A program made the position numbers and the translations under genes. DNA of 64,000 bases, taken from the NCBI GenBank assembly GCA_019914995.1, contig CM034136.1, positions 6,959,270-7,023,269 of the forward strand. Reading direction: 5' to 3'. The notes below the pieces were generated by a model. The model saw only the letters and a program-made list of their open reading frames with translations. It did no database searches and was not told where the DNA came from. Source of the stretch: Acanthochlamys bracteata. Taxonomy: Eukaryota; Streptophyta; Magnoliopsida; Pandanales; Velloziaceae. Positions 46,364 through 58,900 of the stretch are shown piece after piece (position 1 is the first letter of the stretch; each line of letters opens with the position of its first letter).

Positions 46364-46863
46364 CAATGTTCATATATAGATACATCGATCAACTGATGAT
46401 CAAGTTTACTTGTTTTAATTTCTTTCTTTTGCCTTTTAATTTTTAATTGATTGGATTAACTTGGGATTTGCAGATTGGAGTTTTGGGTTTTCTCTTTTTG
46501 AACTTTTAATGTTAAAGAATGTGTTGGTAGATTTACATATATATATATATCGGATAAATTTTCTTTTGATAGCTCTTGAAGTAAATCTTAGTTTTAATTG
46601 CATTCTTTAGTTCTGTTGACCAACTCAACTCAATCTTTTGGTACTCTGACTAGAAAATAAAAGCATAGACTGTTTGTTTCTAAGCTTTAGATTTCCAGAC
46701 CAGAAACTAATGAGTTACTGATCTGAGCATTCATTCTAGGAAGCTTTATCCATTCTTCCACTTCATAGTACTCTGAAGCCTTCATTCAAACAAGATTATC
46801 TATTTATAGAGCAGGATCCATTATTATCCAAGGAAGCAACCTTTAGAGCTTCTAGATTATCTA
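46364..46863. other. 3' UTR and spacer
   Basis: Downstream of the second zinc finger gene; contains a short (AT)n run near 46538-46550. Nothing else recognised. Confidence 0.35.
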
Positions 46864-47200
46864 CCTGTGATGGCCGGAGTGAGCTTGACGACTTTCTCTC
46901 TATTGTACTTCATCGTAAACGCCTGCTCTCTCGAGATACCGAAAGAGTTCATCAGTATCTCTACCGGCATGCGTCGGAACGACGAAGTCTTTCAAACACC
47001 CATTCGAATCCTTCACTTCGTGTCCTCTTCGTTAATCAATACGGCGAAGTTCTGAGGCACAACAACCATTTGTCCTCTCCTGAGCTCGCCGTCGAACTCT
47101 GTCCTTCTTCTGTTGTTCGCAATCTGAAGCCTTCCGCGTCCGCCTCTGCAGTGAACAATCTGTGCTCGTTAATGTTCCAGTGCGGCGCCTGCATAGCGTT
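46864..47200 (-). pseudogene. 11S globulin (legumin) last-exon fragment
   Basis: On the minus strand an acceptor-like tattgcag is followed by NAMQAPHWNINEH, the start of the last exon of legumin-type seed storage proteins. After a frameshift come FDGELRRGQMVVVPQNFAVL and, after further breaks, MPVEILMNSFGISREQAF and KYNREKVVKLTP. These are the ordered motifs of the C-terminal cupin barrel. At least two frame changes and a stop near the middle rule out a working gene. Upstream exons are not visible. Confidence 0.8.
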
Positions 47201-48830
47201 CTGCAATACAAATCAACATGCGAACGAGTTAACGTAATCAATCGCAGTGATGAATTAATAGAATTAACACATTTTTTTAATGCTTGCAATATTGACTATT
47301 AAAAAAATATTGTTTAACAATATTATCAAATTGAATACAAGCATTATACATTATAAAGTAATTTCTAAGTTGTGAAGGCAGTGCAGCTGCAAAAATGGAA
47401 AGCAAATAATAATCACTTACTTATAGAAGCTGTTAATCTATGAAATAATTAAGCGTCACAATTAAAGCAATTAGATTTAGATGAATGTTTGACAATTATA
47501 TTAATTGATGAGTAATAAACTTGCGCACAAAGAAAAATCATTTAATTTGTCTAATCTAATTAACTTAAATGAACAATAACTTCACAACTTTAATTGTATC
47601 AGGAGAAAATAAAAAGAAGAAATCAATTTATGTATATTATTCAGGTAATTAGAAAGACTTACGTAAAGTTTTAGGAATATTTTTGAAATAAAATTTTTCT
47701 ATAATAAAATTATTTTTATTAAAAATAAGTTTTATTTTTGTATAAAAAGTTAAAAATAAATAATAAAAAAATTTTAATACGTAAAATTTTTTTATACTTT
47801 CTAAATTTTTAAATAAAATTTTTTAAATATTTATAAAAGATATATTAAAAATATAAATTAAAAAATTATTTTTGGATAAACAATACCAAACTACCTATTA
47901 GTTGCTTTTGCTTTGGTCATGGCTTAGAACAAATAATTAAGGAAAATTAAAAGTAAACGTTTCAAAAAATTACCACAATTGAATCAAAGTTTTTTTTTTT
48001 AGTTTAAAAAATAGAACCATTACTTTACTTCGTGGCAAAACAAATCACCTCACAACATTAATTTACGTATGTTATACTCAAAAATTCATATATTTTATTC
48101 ATGTCTTTAGATTTATTTCTTTTAAAAAAACTCAAGCATTATTAAGCTTAACACAATTACTAAAGTACCACAAGCAATAGTTAATGTATGATTTTAGAAT
48201 ATTTTTTAGCATATACTTCATGATTATGTATTTCTTACCACAATATGTTAATATTTACCTATAGAAAAAAGTTGGCATTTCATATCCTTAACAAGTTGGT
48301 GTTGACTTTAATATTTATATTACAAATAAAAAACTAAGAAGTTGACAAGAATAATTATAGCAATTTTTTTGTTTATAAATGTTGTTTGAAACTTCAGATG
48401 TTGTCAAGTAGAAATATTTTTTTTAAAGATAAATAATTGATTATAAATGTAGATAAACCTCAGATTCGCATAGATGAAACCATAACTTAACAATATCCAC
48501 TAGAGAGAAAGATTTTCCATTAACAAGTTATATACCAGAATTGACATGTCAAGTAAATTTATTAGTTAAATTATGGTAGATTCACAAGTGCAAACTAAGC
48601 ATGTAATGATATGTCATCAATATATTAATTGTTGTAATTTTTTTTTCTGAGAAAATTATAGAAAACCTAACACTTCGTTCGCCAACACTATCTGATATTT
48701 GTATTTTGATGTTATTTGTCAACTCTTAATTTTATATCATGATCTCAAAACTGTTTTTTGTTTAACACAGTGGGGAATATATATTACCTACATATACACT
48801 AGCTAGGGTTTCCTATCGCCTTCTTCTTCC
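47201..48830. other. AT-rich spacer
   Basis: Bases 47690-47885 are a family A relic (TTTTAATACGTAAAATTTTT core). The rest has no recognisable gene. A TATATA lies at 48831-48836, about 85 bases before the next gene. Confidence 0.4.
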
Positions 48831-48917
48831 TATATACCACTTTGTTCATTCATTCATTCCACAAACTTATTTAATTTCTCCTGCAATATCTTTGAAGATA
48901 AATCTACTTTGTAAAAG

Positions 48918-49445
48918 ATGAACAGATTCACTCTGTGTGCAGAAACGGAAATGGAGAGCATTGATCTCGCAAACTTCATGCTCATTTCCTCGCAATACGG
49001 CAGCTGTTTTATTACAGGAGGAGGTGCACCGACGTTGCCTGAACGCGTGTTTGAATGCAAGACATGTAACCGCCGGTTTCCTTCTTTCCAAGCTCTCGGC
49101 GGTCACCGTGCAAGCCACAAGAAGGTGAAAACAGCCGTTTCAGCTGCCGGTGATCACCAAAGTCAGGTTGCTGTGAGTCCTGCCGCTATGCGGAGAGCTC
49201 ACGAGTGTTCCGTTTGCGGGCTGGAGTTCTCCGTTGGCCAAGCTCTCGGCGGTCACATGAGAAGACATCGCGCTGCTGCCGTTCATGGAGAGGCTGATCC
49301 TGTCTGTAAGAGAGCGGTGAGGTTGGACTTGAACCTAACGCCGGCGGAGAACGAGATGGTTGTGGATCGGTTCCAGGATGTGATTATAGGAATTGAAGTT
49401 GTGGAGAAGACCGTGCCAGCATTGCCACTGCTGTGTTTCCGATGA
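48918..49445 (+). CDS. Two-finger C2H2 zinc finger repressor, ZAT-like
   Basis: Intronless, 175 residues. N-terminal MESIDLANFMLISS matches the same motif of the 45770 gene. Finger 1 [20 protein letters not shown] and finger 2 [20 protein letters not shown] both have QALGGH. The EAR motif is intact (RLDLNLTP), followed by VIIGIEVVEK. Same strand and 2.5 kb from its relative, with the globulin fragment between, so a tandem duplication is likely. Met 1 (MNRFTL) was taken; a second Met at MESID would still keep all motifs. Confidence 0.9.
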   Translation: MNRFTLCAETEMESIDLANFMLISSQYGSCFITGGGAPTLPERVFECKTCNRRFPSFQALGGHRASHKKVKTAVSAAGDHQSQVAVSPAAMRRAHECSVCGLEFSVGQALGGHMRRHRAAAVHGEADPVCKRAVRLDLNLTPAENEMVVDRFQDVIIGIEVVEKTVPALPLLCFR

Positions 49446-50272
49446 ACAAAAATTTGATTCCCAGTTTTTTTTTTTATAAATCACACAAATGTTGAAATTC
49501 CTTGGTTTTGTTTACATTTTGTAAAAATATTATACTGATATTGCTTCATTTGTATGAAAAAGCACAGGAAAGATTTGTACCTATAAAAATTTGGAAAAAG
49601 TTTGGTATTACTTTTCTTAGATTATATACACGAGTGCAGAGATTTAAAAATGGACCGGACCAAACAGGCCGGTTCGTGGCCCAGTCTGTCGGTCTTGATT
49701 ATCGGCCTGTCCGATCTGATAAATAGTAACAGAATCGGGCCAGACTTGGCCCAGTCCTACAGACAAGATGGGCCGACTATGTTGATCATTGTTGGCGGCT
49801 TTGTCCGATTATCATTCATAGTAGTGGCCGGTCAATATGGGACCGATTGATCGATCAAAATTATTTATTGACGGATCAAATTTTAATAAAAAATATTTTT
49901 ATATTACTAAAAAATAAATTTTAAAATAAAAAATATTTATTTTTTTAATTTTATCTTAAAAATATTTTTAAATTTTTATTTTTTATATAAATTTAAAATA
50001 TAAATCGGATAAATAAGCCGGATCGGATCGTGAGAAATAAAAACCATAATAAGTCTTTGTAAAATTTGACCATACACGCCATTTTTGCATCTATACACAA
50101 TTGGTTCTTGCGTGATTTTTTATCTTCGTTCTAAAAAAACTTTCGATAATAATTTTAACAATTTATAAAATATATAGATAAATTATACGTTATATATCTA
50201 AGTTAAGAAAAGTTAAAAAGCTTACAATTTTTCTTAGAATATATTATTTTAAACATCCAAACAATCCCTAAC
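49446..50272. other. Spacer with a GC-rich repeat of the CCGGNCC type
   Basis: After the 3' UTR, bases 49640-49860 are a GC-rich repeat (atggaccggaccaaacaggc, tcgggccagacttggcccag), similar in style to the left part of the hAT-like element at 61612. It starts cagagatttaaaaatggacc, close to that element's left end, so it may be a truncated relative. AT-rich sequence follows. Confidence 0.4.
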
Positions 50273-51059
50273 GCTGTGTTTGGATGAAGGATTAATAAAG
50301 AAGTAGAAAGAAAGAAAGAGATAGAAAAAGAAGAAGAAGGAAGAGAAGAAAAAATTTTTGATAGTGTTTGGATAAATTAATAAAGAGAAGGAAGTAGAAA
50401 GATAAAAAAGACAAAAATATTTTTGTACATGTATTTTTTTGTTATAAAAAATATGTAAATTGTATAATTTTGTTTATCTTTGAGATAAAAATATTAAATT
50501 TTTATTTATTATTTTGCACAAATAATAAAAAAATATTTCTTTTTGACAACCACTGTTATAAAAAATGAAAAACAGTCAATACAAAGATATTTCAAATTTA
50601 GTTCAATATCATTAACAAGAACAAGTTACAAACCACGGTCTTATAGTTGCAAGTGATATCATCAGCATAATAAAAATTTGCAATTCAAACATTAAGAGTG
50701 TTTTTTTCGGTTAGAAGTTAGTTATTGCAAAAGTGAGCTATTCAAAAATCAATTATTATAAATAGTATTTAAAAAAACATTTAATTTTTTTAAATAGTAA
50801 TTTTAGAAGTAATTTATGTATTTTTTTATCCAGCTAAAAATGAACTAAAAAATTAATTATTAGTAGAAAGGAGGTGAATTATAATATTAAAAGAACACGC
50901 TTTAATATAATTTTTATTTTTCAAAATATACAATAACAATATAAAATTACAAAGAAAATAAACAGAACTTGCGTTGCAAAATTTTCATAAAAACAAAAAG
51001 TTGCAAGTTCAATAATTTTGGACAAATGGAGGAAGATTACGGCAGCTAGCTAGTAAACT

Positions 51060-51287
51060 TCAAAGGAACGCCTCTTGCCGTTGCTGCAGTTGCAGCAGCG
51101 CCGTCGACGATGAAGGCGACAAATCTCTTTCTCCTTCACTATAATCTGTATTATTCGTTTCAACGTCATCATCAAAAAGCTGTTCATTCTCTTCCAATGA
51201 TCTCATCTTTGTCTCTGGCGTGATAAAATAAGTAAGCAGAACTTCGGCGACACAAACACCAGCGAGAATGAACAACGCGTTCATCAT
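51060..51287 (-). CDS. Candidate chimeric ORF: C-terminal part of a PHT1;8/9-type phosphate transporter
   Basis: 75 codons from the ATG at 51285-51287 to TGA. Residues 1-22 are the last membrane helix of a PHT1 transporter (MMNALFILAGVCVAEVLLTY), followed by the family end motif FITPETKMRSLEENE and an acidic, Ser-rich tail ending QEAFL. It resembles the C terminus of Arabidopsis PHT1;8 (ILGGVCIAGM..FTRETMGRSLEENE). A splice acceptor TGTAG precedes the exon at 51298, and the upstream leader exon has no ATG, so this ATG would be the first in the spliced transcript. It could not transport by itself, lacking 11 of 12 helices. It may be expressed, or may simply be hitch-hiking. Confidence 0.45.
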   Translation of the reverse strand: MMNALFILAGVCVAEVLLTYFITPETKMRSLEENEQLFDDDVETNNTDYSEGERDLSPSSSTALLQLQQRQEAFL

Positions 51288-51624
51288 ACCGAGATGTCTA
51301 CATGGAAGCAGATAAGAAAAATAACAACAATAAAACATAGAAATAGACAAAGGAACTACAAGAAATAATAATCAGCTCAGATTCAAACTTCTAAAAAATT
51401 TTAACAAAACAGAAAAACCAAACAAATGCAGAAAAATCATGAAACAAACAAGAAGAAAAATTACAAGAAATGAAAAAACAGAAAAGAACAGATCAACTAC
51501 AAAATCAGAACAACAATTTTAGAAAAATAAAAACAGAACAAACTACACGACCAAAAAATTCTTTAAAAACAAGAAATAATAAAATTTACAAAATTAGAAC
51601 CGAACACATATCAAAAAAACTCAC

Positions 51625-51790
51625 CTGTTTTACGTAAAACGTGAAAGAGATATTGATCAATTGCTGCTATCGAAACTGGAAGCCGATTCGGTGGCACTAG
51701 AGAGAGATCGTGGTGGCTGGAAGCTATACGCGAGCGGCGGCGTTGAAGAAAATGAGAGAACGAAAGTGAGGGCAGAACGAGGAAAAAAAA
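51625..51790 (-). other. Leader-like exon inside the Pack-type element
   Basis: Minus-strand segment of higher GC content, CT-rich like a plant 5' UTR, with no ATG, ending in a strong donor (AAACAG|GTGAGT). Its upstream limit is not defined by a splice site; transcription could start within the right terminal region. Confidence 0.4.
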
Positions 51791-51872
51791 GAAACAAAAG
51801 ACGGTGTATTTTCTCTCTTTCTCTCCCCTATTCTCTTTTCTTCCTAACAGTAACTTCTAATCCAAACACGCA

Positions 51873-52446
51873 ACAGGAGAAAAATTGTTTTTCCTTCCTT
51901 TCCTCTGTATTCCAAAAAGTGTTGATTTCAGTGGAGGGGAGAGTGAAGCAGTTCATACGATTTTGCGAAGCAGCTTGTGTTTATTATTAATGGACATGTG
52001 AATTTACGCTGAAGAATGAATCATGGCACATTTTCAGTAAAACAAACGAAACACAAATTTATTGAATAACAAAGTGCTATATGTATAATCAACTTGAAAA
52101 GACCTATGTATAATTCCCAAGCCCTGACATATGATAGGCAGTAACATTTTAGAACATTTCGCAAAGATACGAGTGATCAGATTCTAAACTTAGGAAAGAA
52201 ACTTGACACAGAATTAGGGCGTTATTTAGCATTGCATTTTATCTCATTTTTATCTCTTTTTAACGATTTATTTTCTAAAATGCCTTCTTTAACATCCTAT
52301 TTTTTTTAATTTAAAAATATAAATAAATTATACGTCATAAGATTATTATATATATAATTTTTAATATTTTTTGGGTAAAAAGCGCTAGTTTTGTAAAAAT
52401 TGCAAAATATTGTCATCAAAACCCTATTTTTCATGCAATTCTAAAC
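51873..52446. other. Spacer right of the Pack-type element
   Basis: No gene recognised. Confidence 0.3.
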
Positions 52447-52726
52447 GGATGCGTTTGTTTGTTATTAAACTCACTCTTTTAAAATAAATTCATATAAGTG
52501 ATTTTGAAATTAATAATAATTTTAACTTTTATTAAGTTTAATTAAAAATCAAATTTATATTTACTTTATATTAAAAATAAATTTGAGTAAAACTTTTATT
52601 TTAAAATTTAAATTTTGAAATAAAATTTTGAAGGAAACACTTCAGTTTAAAAATTTTTTATTATTTAAAAGTGAGTTGAAAATGAATTTAGAAGAACATA
52701 AGTTTAGAGTAAAGATAAACAAGCCC
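52447..52726 (-). mobile_element. MITE-like element, family B (inverted copy)
   Basis: Left end GGATGCGTTTG, right end GATAAACAAGCCC. The interior aligns in reverse orientation with 42616-42880 (tattaaaaataaatttgagt). Confidence 0.5.
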
Positions 52727-52966
52727 TTAGTCGGGGACGAAACTTTTACAAACGTGTTTATGGACTCCATCTTGCACATCTTCTCCTTAGCCAGATTGAC
52801 CTTTTTCCTCTTCTTCTGAGACTTGAACAAAGCAAATTAGTTTTTGCGGTTCTTAGAACAAAATGCAATTTGTTAAAATGAATTAAATGAACAAAACTAA
52901 ACAACTGTCCCAGAGTGTTTCTAAGGCAAAGAAGTTAAATAATAAGTATGACCAAGAGGCTATTAC

Positions 52967-55900
52967 CTATCGATCTTTAGTAAATGACAACTCCTTCAAC
53001 TGTTGAGGATCCACATGAGATGGCGCTTTAGTGAGTGCACATTGTGCGGTCGTAGTTTTTGGGAATGCTATGACATCTCGAATTGAATTGGCACCAGATA
53101 AGAGCATCACCAATCGATCCAAACCATAAGCAATTCCACCTGAGAAAATGCAAGATTATGATGTAAACCAACGCAAAGCAAGGCTAATATTTAAAAATAC
53201 GTCCAAATTCAATTTTAAAGCCATCCACATGTCATCAGTAATTCCATTATGTTAAATTTGTTAGCCTCTGTTCCTTCTTTTCTTGTGAAATTTAAATACA
53301 TTTACAAACTCACAACAAAAAGAGGTACGAAGCCAAGATAATATATACCATGTGGAGGAGCGCCCATCTCAAGTGATTCTAGAAGATGACCAAATTTTTC
53401 TTCAGCCTGGTCATAAAACAGGAGCAACAGAATACATCAAGGCAAAATCGACTAATAAAATTTCGTATCTTGTAAAACTTGTAAACCTCCAAAGACAAGA
53501 AGGAACACTTCTACCTCTTTATGAGAGATCCCAACAATTTGCAAAACCTTCTCTTGAACTTCACGCTTATAAATTCTCAGACTGCCGCCACCAATCTGTT
53601 GGTTCTATATGCTTTACATTTACGGTTGCAGAGTAAACAAACAAAAGGTGCAAAAAGAATGCAACAAGGATGCATACACACACACTACAAGCTGAAATAG
53701 TTACACATTGAACACTTACTGACAACCAAAGGATTTTCAAGGAGATATTCAGAACGAGAGGCAACTAAGCCAAAGCATGGCATAAAATGAGCAAAGAGTA
53801 CCTCAACTCCATTGTAGACCATGTCATAAGCCAAAGCACGAGCTGAAGAAAGGTCCTTCATGTCTTGAGGGTTTGGTGCAGTAAATGGGTGGTGAAGGGC
53901 CTGGACAACAATCACATCAGCTAGAACTAGGCAGGAAATCATGAGTGAAATTTTTTTTATCATTGCCACGAAATATGAACTGTCTTGTAAAGCCATTTCT
54001 TAACCAACTATACTAATGATCAACAGCATAACCTGAACTGACTTCTTTAAACTGTCACAACAATCCCATAAGTTATTGAGATAATATTTCACAGCGCTTC
54101 ATATATTTTACAAACTATTGATACGGTCGCACAGCTTGTCAACAACTCAACAAAGAGAAATGAGACGCCTTATGCTGCAGTCAATGCTATCACATATTAG
54201 CTCTTCAAACAGCTACTTAGTATATGCATCATAGCTCTTGAAAAGAGTTCTCATGTGCAAGTGATCATATACTACTAGTGGCTAGTTTAAGAAGCAAGAT
54301 GCTCATTAGGAAGTAACAATTTCTAAAAGCCTCCACATATTCCACATCCCAAAATCTCCTTAAACCCACTTTTGTTACCTATGGTTATCCAGAATCCCAG
54401 AATATCTCCCAAAGTTCTGTGAGTATTTAAGTCGACTAGTCAAGAGAGAAATACAGAAGCACAAATACAATAATAGATAACACCAACAAATGTTGAAATA
54501 ACATGGTCATGGATGGCATTTTGTCATTATCATTGTTATGTTTTACTCGGGGTTCTTTCCACAACAGTCCTCATCACATACGATATTTTTCCAAGAAACC
54601 CAACGAACAAAGCATGATTCCCATCTAATCGACTTCGAAATACATGACATACCTTTACATCAGACAAATAACCGGATAATATCAAATGTTCAATTAGCCA
54701 ATCAAAGAGAGACCATGGATAAATTACTGGTGAAATAAACTGTTACCGCCTCACAAAACTTTGATTTTTTTTTTTTTGTTTTATTTACCTGAATTTACTA
54801 CAGATAATAACCCGTACTTGTATTGTGCATACACTTGAGTACTGGTTCTTATTAGAGAGCAAATAAATAAAATATTAAAAACAGGAGTAATATGCATCTA
54901 TGTTTTAATGAGCTAGAAGCAGTCACTATATAGGAAATCACTACTTCCTCAGAAGTTTGCATGAAGGAAACATCATTTTCTGATAAAATTCAGCATCCAC
55001 TGTATGATCACCAAGCAGAAGCTGCATACTTTATAGAATGTTTACTAAGCCCGTATTAGATAGGAAGTTGAACCTTGTGCTTAAACTGTAAACTCTAGGA
55101 TTAAGAGAAGCATAACTAACCTCAAGCCTTTGTTCTGCATCATTCCACTCGAACATCGGAAAGTCCGTTACCCATAGAATTGAATGCAACGACTTGCACA
55201 AGACAAAGGAAAATCAGGCCAGTCGCAACATAGCAACATAGTACCATATCAGAACAACCTAATGCAGGAATCTTATAAGAGGTAAAAATGTAAAAAAAAG
55301 CATGCTTTTGCAAATTATTAACAAAAAGAAAAAAAAGGGAAAAAAATCATCCAAAAACATCAAAGATATAAAAAGGAAAATAACTATTACGTTATGTTTG
55401 CTCGTTCGTAGTCATTTACCCAATAATAGTTCCTAATAAGTACCTTCAAATCCAATGATACGTCGAGCTCTGTGTTGCTGAATAAAAGCTTACATGTATT
55501 CAAAATTGGATAACAGTGACGTCGTACGCAAGTGTGCAGAAGTGATAAGAGAACCGTCCTTTCACAACCTAACAGTAGAAGCTAAGCTATGAATTTTATA
55601 GCTAATGGAACCATAGCCCTAGTAAGGTATTCTAATCTCCCAAATAAAAACAAGCTGCAGAGTTTGTTACATGCTAAGACAATATCTTCATATACTAGAT
55701 AAAAACCATATAGCTACCATAAAATGACTTTCAACTGTGCATAGATTTCATTTTTCCATGAAAAAAATATCAAAGCCTTACAACTTTTTGAATATGCAAA
55801 TTCGATAGTATTGGAAAAATATATTCATAGAAGAAGAAATTATCCCTAGAAGATGAAAAATGACATACAAAGTCCACAGAGATAATGAGAGAATTCCAAG

Positions 55901-58900
55901 GCTCTAAGAACTTACATCATCAATTAAACTCATCTCACGAGCCGAAAAGATTCTAAGTTTGTCAAGAATTTTATTGACAACTGCATGATGACCAACTGCA
56001 AATAAAATAACATCATCTTCCTTTGCAGAGCATAGTCTCAATAGTTGCTCCTTTTTTGGAGGTTCTAGAGTCGATACCAAAGCAGGAATTCCTTCAAGTT
56101 CCCCTGAAAAATTTTGATAAGAGATAAAGCATTGCGCAGAAATAGTGGTAAAAAAGAATGCATAGGCGTAATAAGGGGAGAATAGGCTATAAATCCTATA
56201 CTAATACAAACATTCAAAAGTTCTATTACCTTCATTCAAGACTTTGAGGAAAGGCAAGCCTTTTGCTCCAGCTTTGATTGCTTCATTGTAGATGTCACCC
56301 TTTTTAAGGGATGTGTTGGAAAATTTCTGGGCACCTAATGGGACACACAATGCTTTAATAATTCCTCCATTCTCCAGGGCATCTTTAAAAACTTTAAAAC
56401 TACATCCTGAAAAAATGTCACTGACCTGCATAACGACAAACAAGCTTCTAACACTTAAAGATGATTAGAGTAAAGCCACGGGTTTCCTAAATAAACTTTT
56501 GCAGCGAAGGACTTGTAAAATTACAGCAACACAACAACTTTAGGAATGATGGACTATAATTCGACCATATTATTCCTGTAGTGATCAACAAAATCAAGAA
56601 CTTGTACTTAATACCAATTTTTCCTCTGGTGAACCCATGATAAGAGTATAAATGACATGGTAGGGGTTTTTTGAAGGATTAAGTAGCTCATGCATGCATA
56701 GCAAGAAACAAAATGGAAGGTCTAATAAGAGAGAGAACCTTCAAGATTTATTCCTAGATATTCTTCAAATTTTACATATTTAAAGTGGCATGCCTTCAGT
56801 AAGATTTTGTACCATGCATGATTCAATTGAAAACAAGCACAAAGACATATGATCAAGTCCTAACTAACATAGATAAAAAATGTCAGGATTAACATATAAT
56901 ATTAAACATGGAGAGGTAATCACGTTCTAGGATTACAGTATTATTTGTGGGAAACACTTACATCCTTCAACTCCAAATCATATCGGAGATCTGGCCTATC
57001 GGAACCATATCTACACATTGCTTCCGCATATGTAAGCCTTGGAAAAGGCTCTGGAAGTTGAACGCCTTTTATCTCTTTGAAAATCTGGTAAAGCAAAGCA
57101 TGTAAATCAGATTCAGCAGAAGTTGAAGATATATAGCACTTTAACAAGATAGTCATACACATTTTGCCAGAACATTAAACAACTAGACAGACATGTCTTA
57201 TCAAATCTTCGTTTAGCCTAAGCATGTCTTCGAAGGGAGTGAAAGCCATTTCCATATCAAGCTGTGTAAACTCAGGTTGTCTATCTGCTCTCAGATCCTC
57301 ATCTCGAAAACACCTACAAATAACAAGAGCATCATTCAACAAAAAGGAAGATACATGAGTGGTAGATAATAGGTAGGCTAAAGCAGAAAATGTATGATTC
57401 CATCAGTAGTTATTAGCCATAAGAGCTACACACAGCTAATCCAAGATACATAGTTTGCCTTCCAAAAGATGAGAGATCAATCCAAGAATCAAAATTATCA
57501 AGGATACCTCAATACGTCATCGTCAGCTCAAGAAACCAATGTACTCCATAATAACAATTATTGTTTGATTTGCCCATATATCTGTTAAATCTACCTACGC
57601 TTCCTAAGACATCTTTCTTTCATCTACAGCTCTATATACAGTACAAGGCTAAACTAGACTTCTCGTGAAAGGTTACTGTCAAGTTGAAAATGTTGGTTTC
57701 AACTTGGTCTTTACTCCTATTGTGATGACAGCTCTATTAGGTTGTTTTGTCTTAGAGATTAATCCTGATTAGCGGCTTGAACATATCGAGACTACATTCT
57801 CAAATGAAGACTTGGATGAGAAGATTTTTATGTCTAGATGGTTTTGATGAAAAAGCCAATCCTAACCTAGTGTGCAAGATGGAGAAGGGATTGTATGGTT
57901 AGAGACAAGTACTCAGGCTTTAATAGCAATTGTTGCACATAGATGCATAAAATGGATGGTCTAGATTAGTGTGGTGCGGTTGTACAGATTATGTTTGACA
58001 ATTATCACAACCAACACACTATCTGATCCATGCAACAGCACGCAATGATAAAAGCACATATGAAACCCATCATCACCAAGCAAAGGTCAAATAGAAAAAT
58101 GCATACTGATCTACATAAAAGCTAGCAGGATAGGAACCTACCTTGCAATTTGGTAGTATCTTTCAAAACCAGAGACCATCAACATTTGCTTGAACAACTG
58201 TGGACTTTGAGGCAAAGCGTAAAAGGTTCCTGGCTTCAGAAAACATATTCGAAAAGTTAAGAGGATATGCAGAAACAAAGAAAAATTAGGGTGACTTAAG
58301 AACTGCAAACAAAAATGATGATGCAGAAAAAAGTTTCCATGATTAGATACTAGACACTAGTGTCACATACTACCCAGTGAAAACTCAATGAGTTAGCATT
58401 GCATGGAAGTGAATTCTATTCCTAAGAAGAGAGATCTTTATCAGCAAAGTAGTTCAAAAGCACATATCCTAATAGAAAGCAACTTGGATTTTCATGAAAT
58501 CAAACTTTATATGGATGAGTCTGAAGCTAACGAGATATAATGTACTCAACCAAGACAATGTAATGCAATTGGAACAACATGCAGCTAACTAGATGAAGCT
58601 TCTCTAAGATTTTCATCTCCCAAAAAAACATTTGATGTGATGTACAAGCACAATGATCAGATGACCACATAGCAATAGATGTAATAGTGGACCAAGTGTT
58701 AATGATGATAGTCAGCAATTATAAACAGCTTTACAATAATAAGATTACTCAATAAGATTCTTCAACAACACACAGGACGTAGAATAAATTATACTTATGT
58801 TCAAGTAAGGGTGATAGAATAAGTTATAGTTGCACTAAAATCTATGACTAGAAGGAAAGCAAGTAAAACTTGATAATCCAGGTTGGTTGCTTTCCCTCCT

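Larger units (their letters stand above)
50273..51872 (-). mobile_element. Pack-type non-autonomous DNA element carrying a PHT1 exon
   Basis: Left end GCTGTGTTTGGAT and right end ATCCAAACACGC are near-perfect inverted repeats; AAC adjoins both, a possible 3-base target duplication. A second copy of the motif (atagtgtttggataaattaa) lies near 50371, the same layout as the block at 18058. There is no transposase. Inside, on the minus strand: a leader-like exon (51625-51790), a 327-base intron (GTGAGT..TGTAG) and the last coding exon of a PHT1 phosphate transporter (51060-51297). The superfamily is inferred as PIF/Harbinger-like. Confidence 0.6.
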
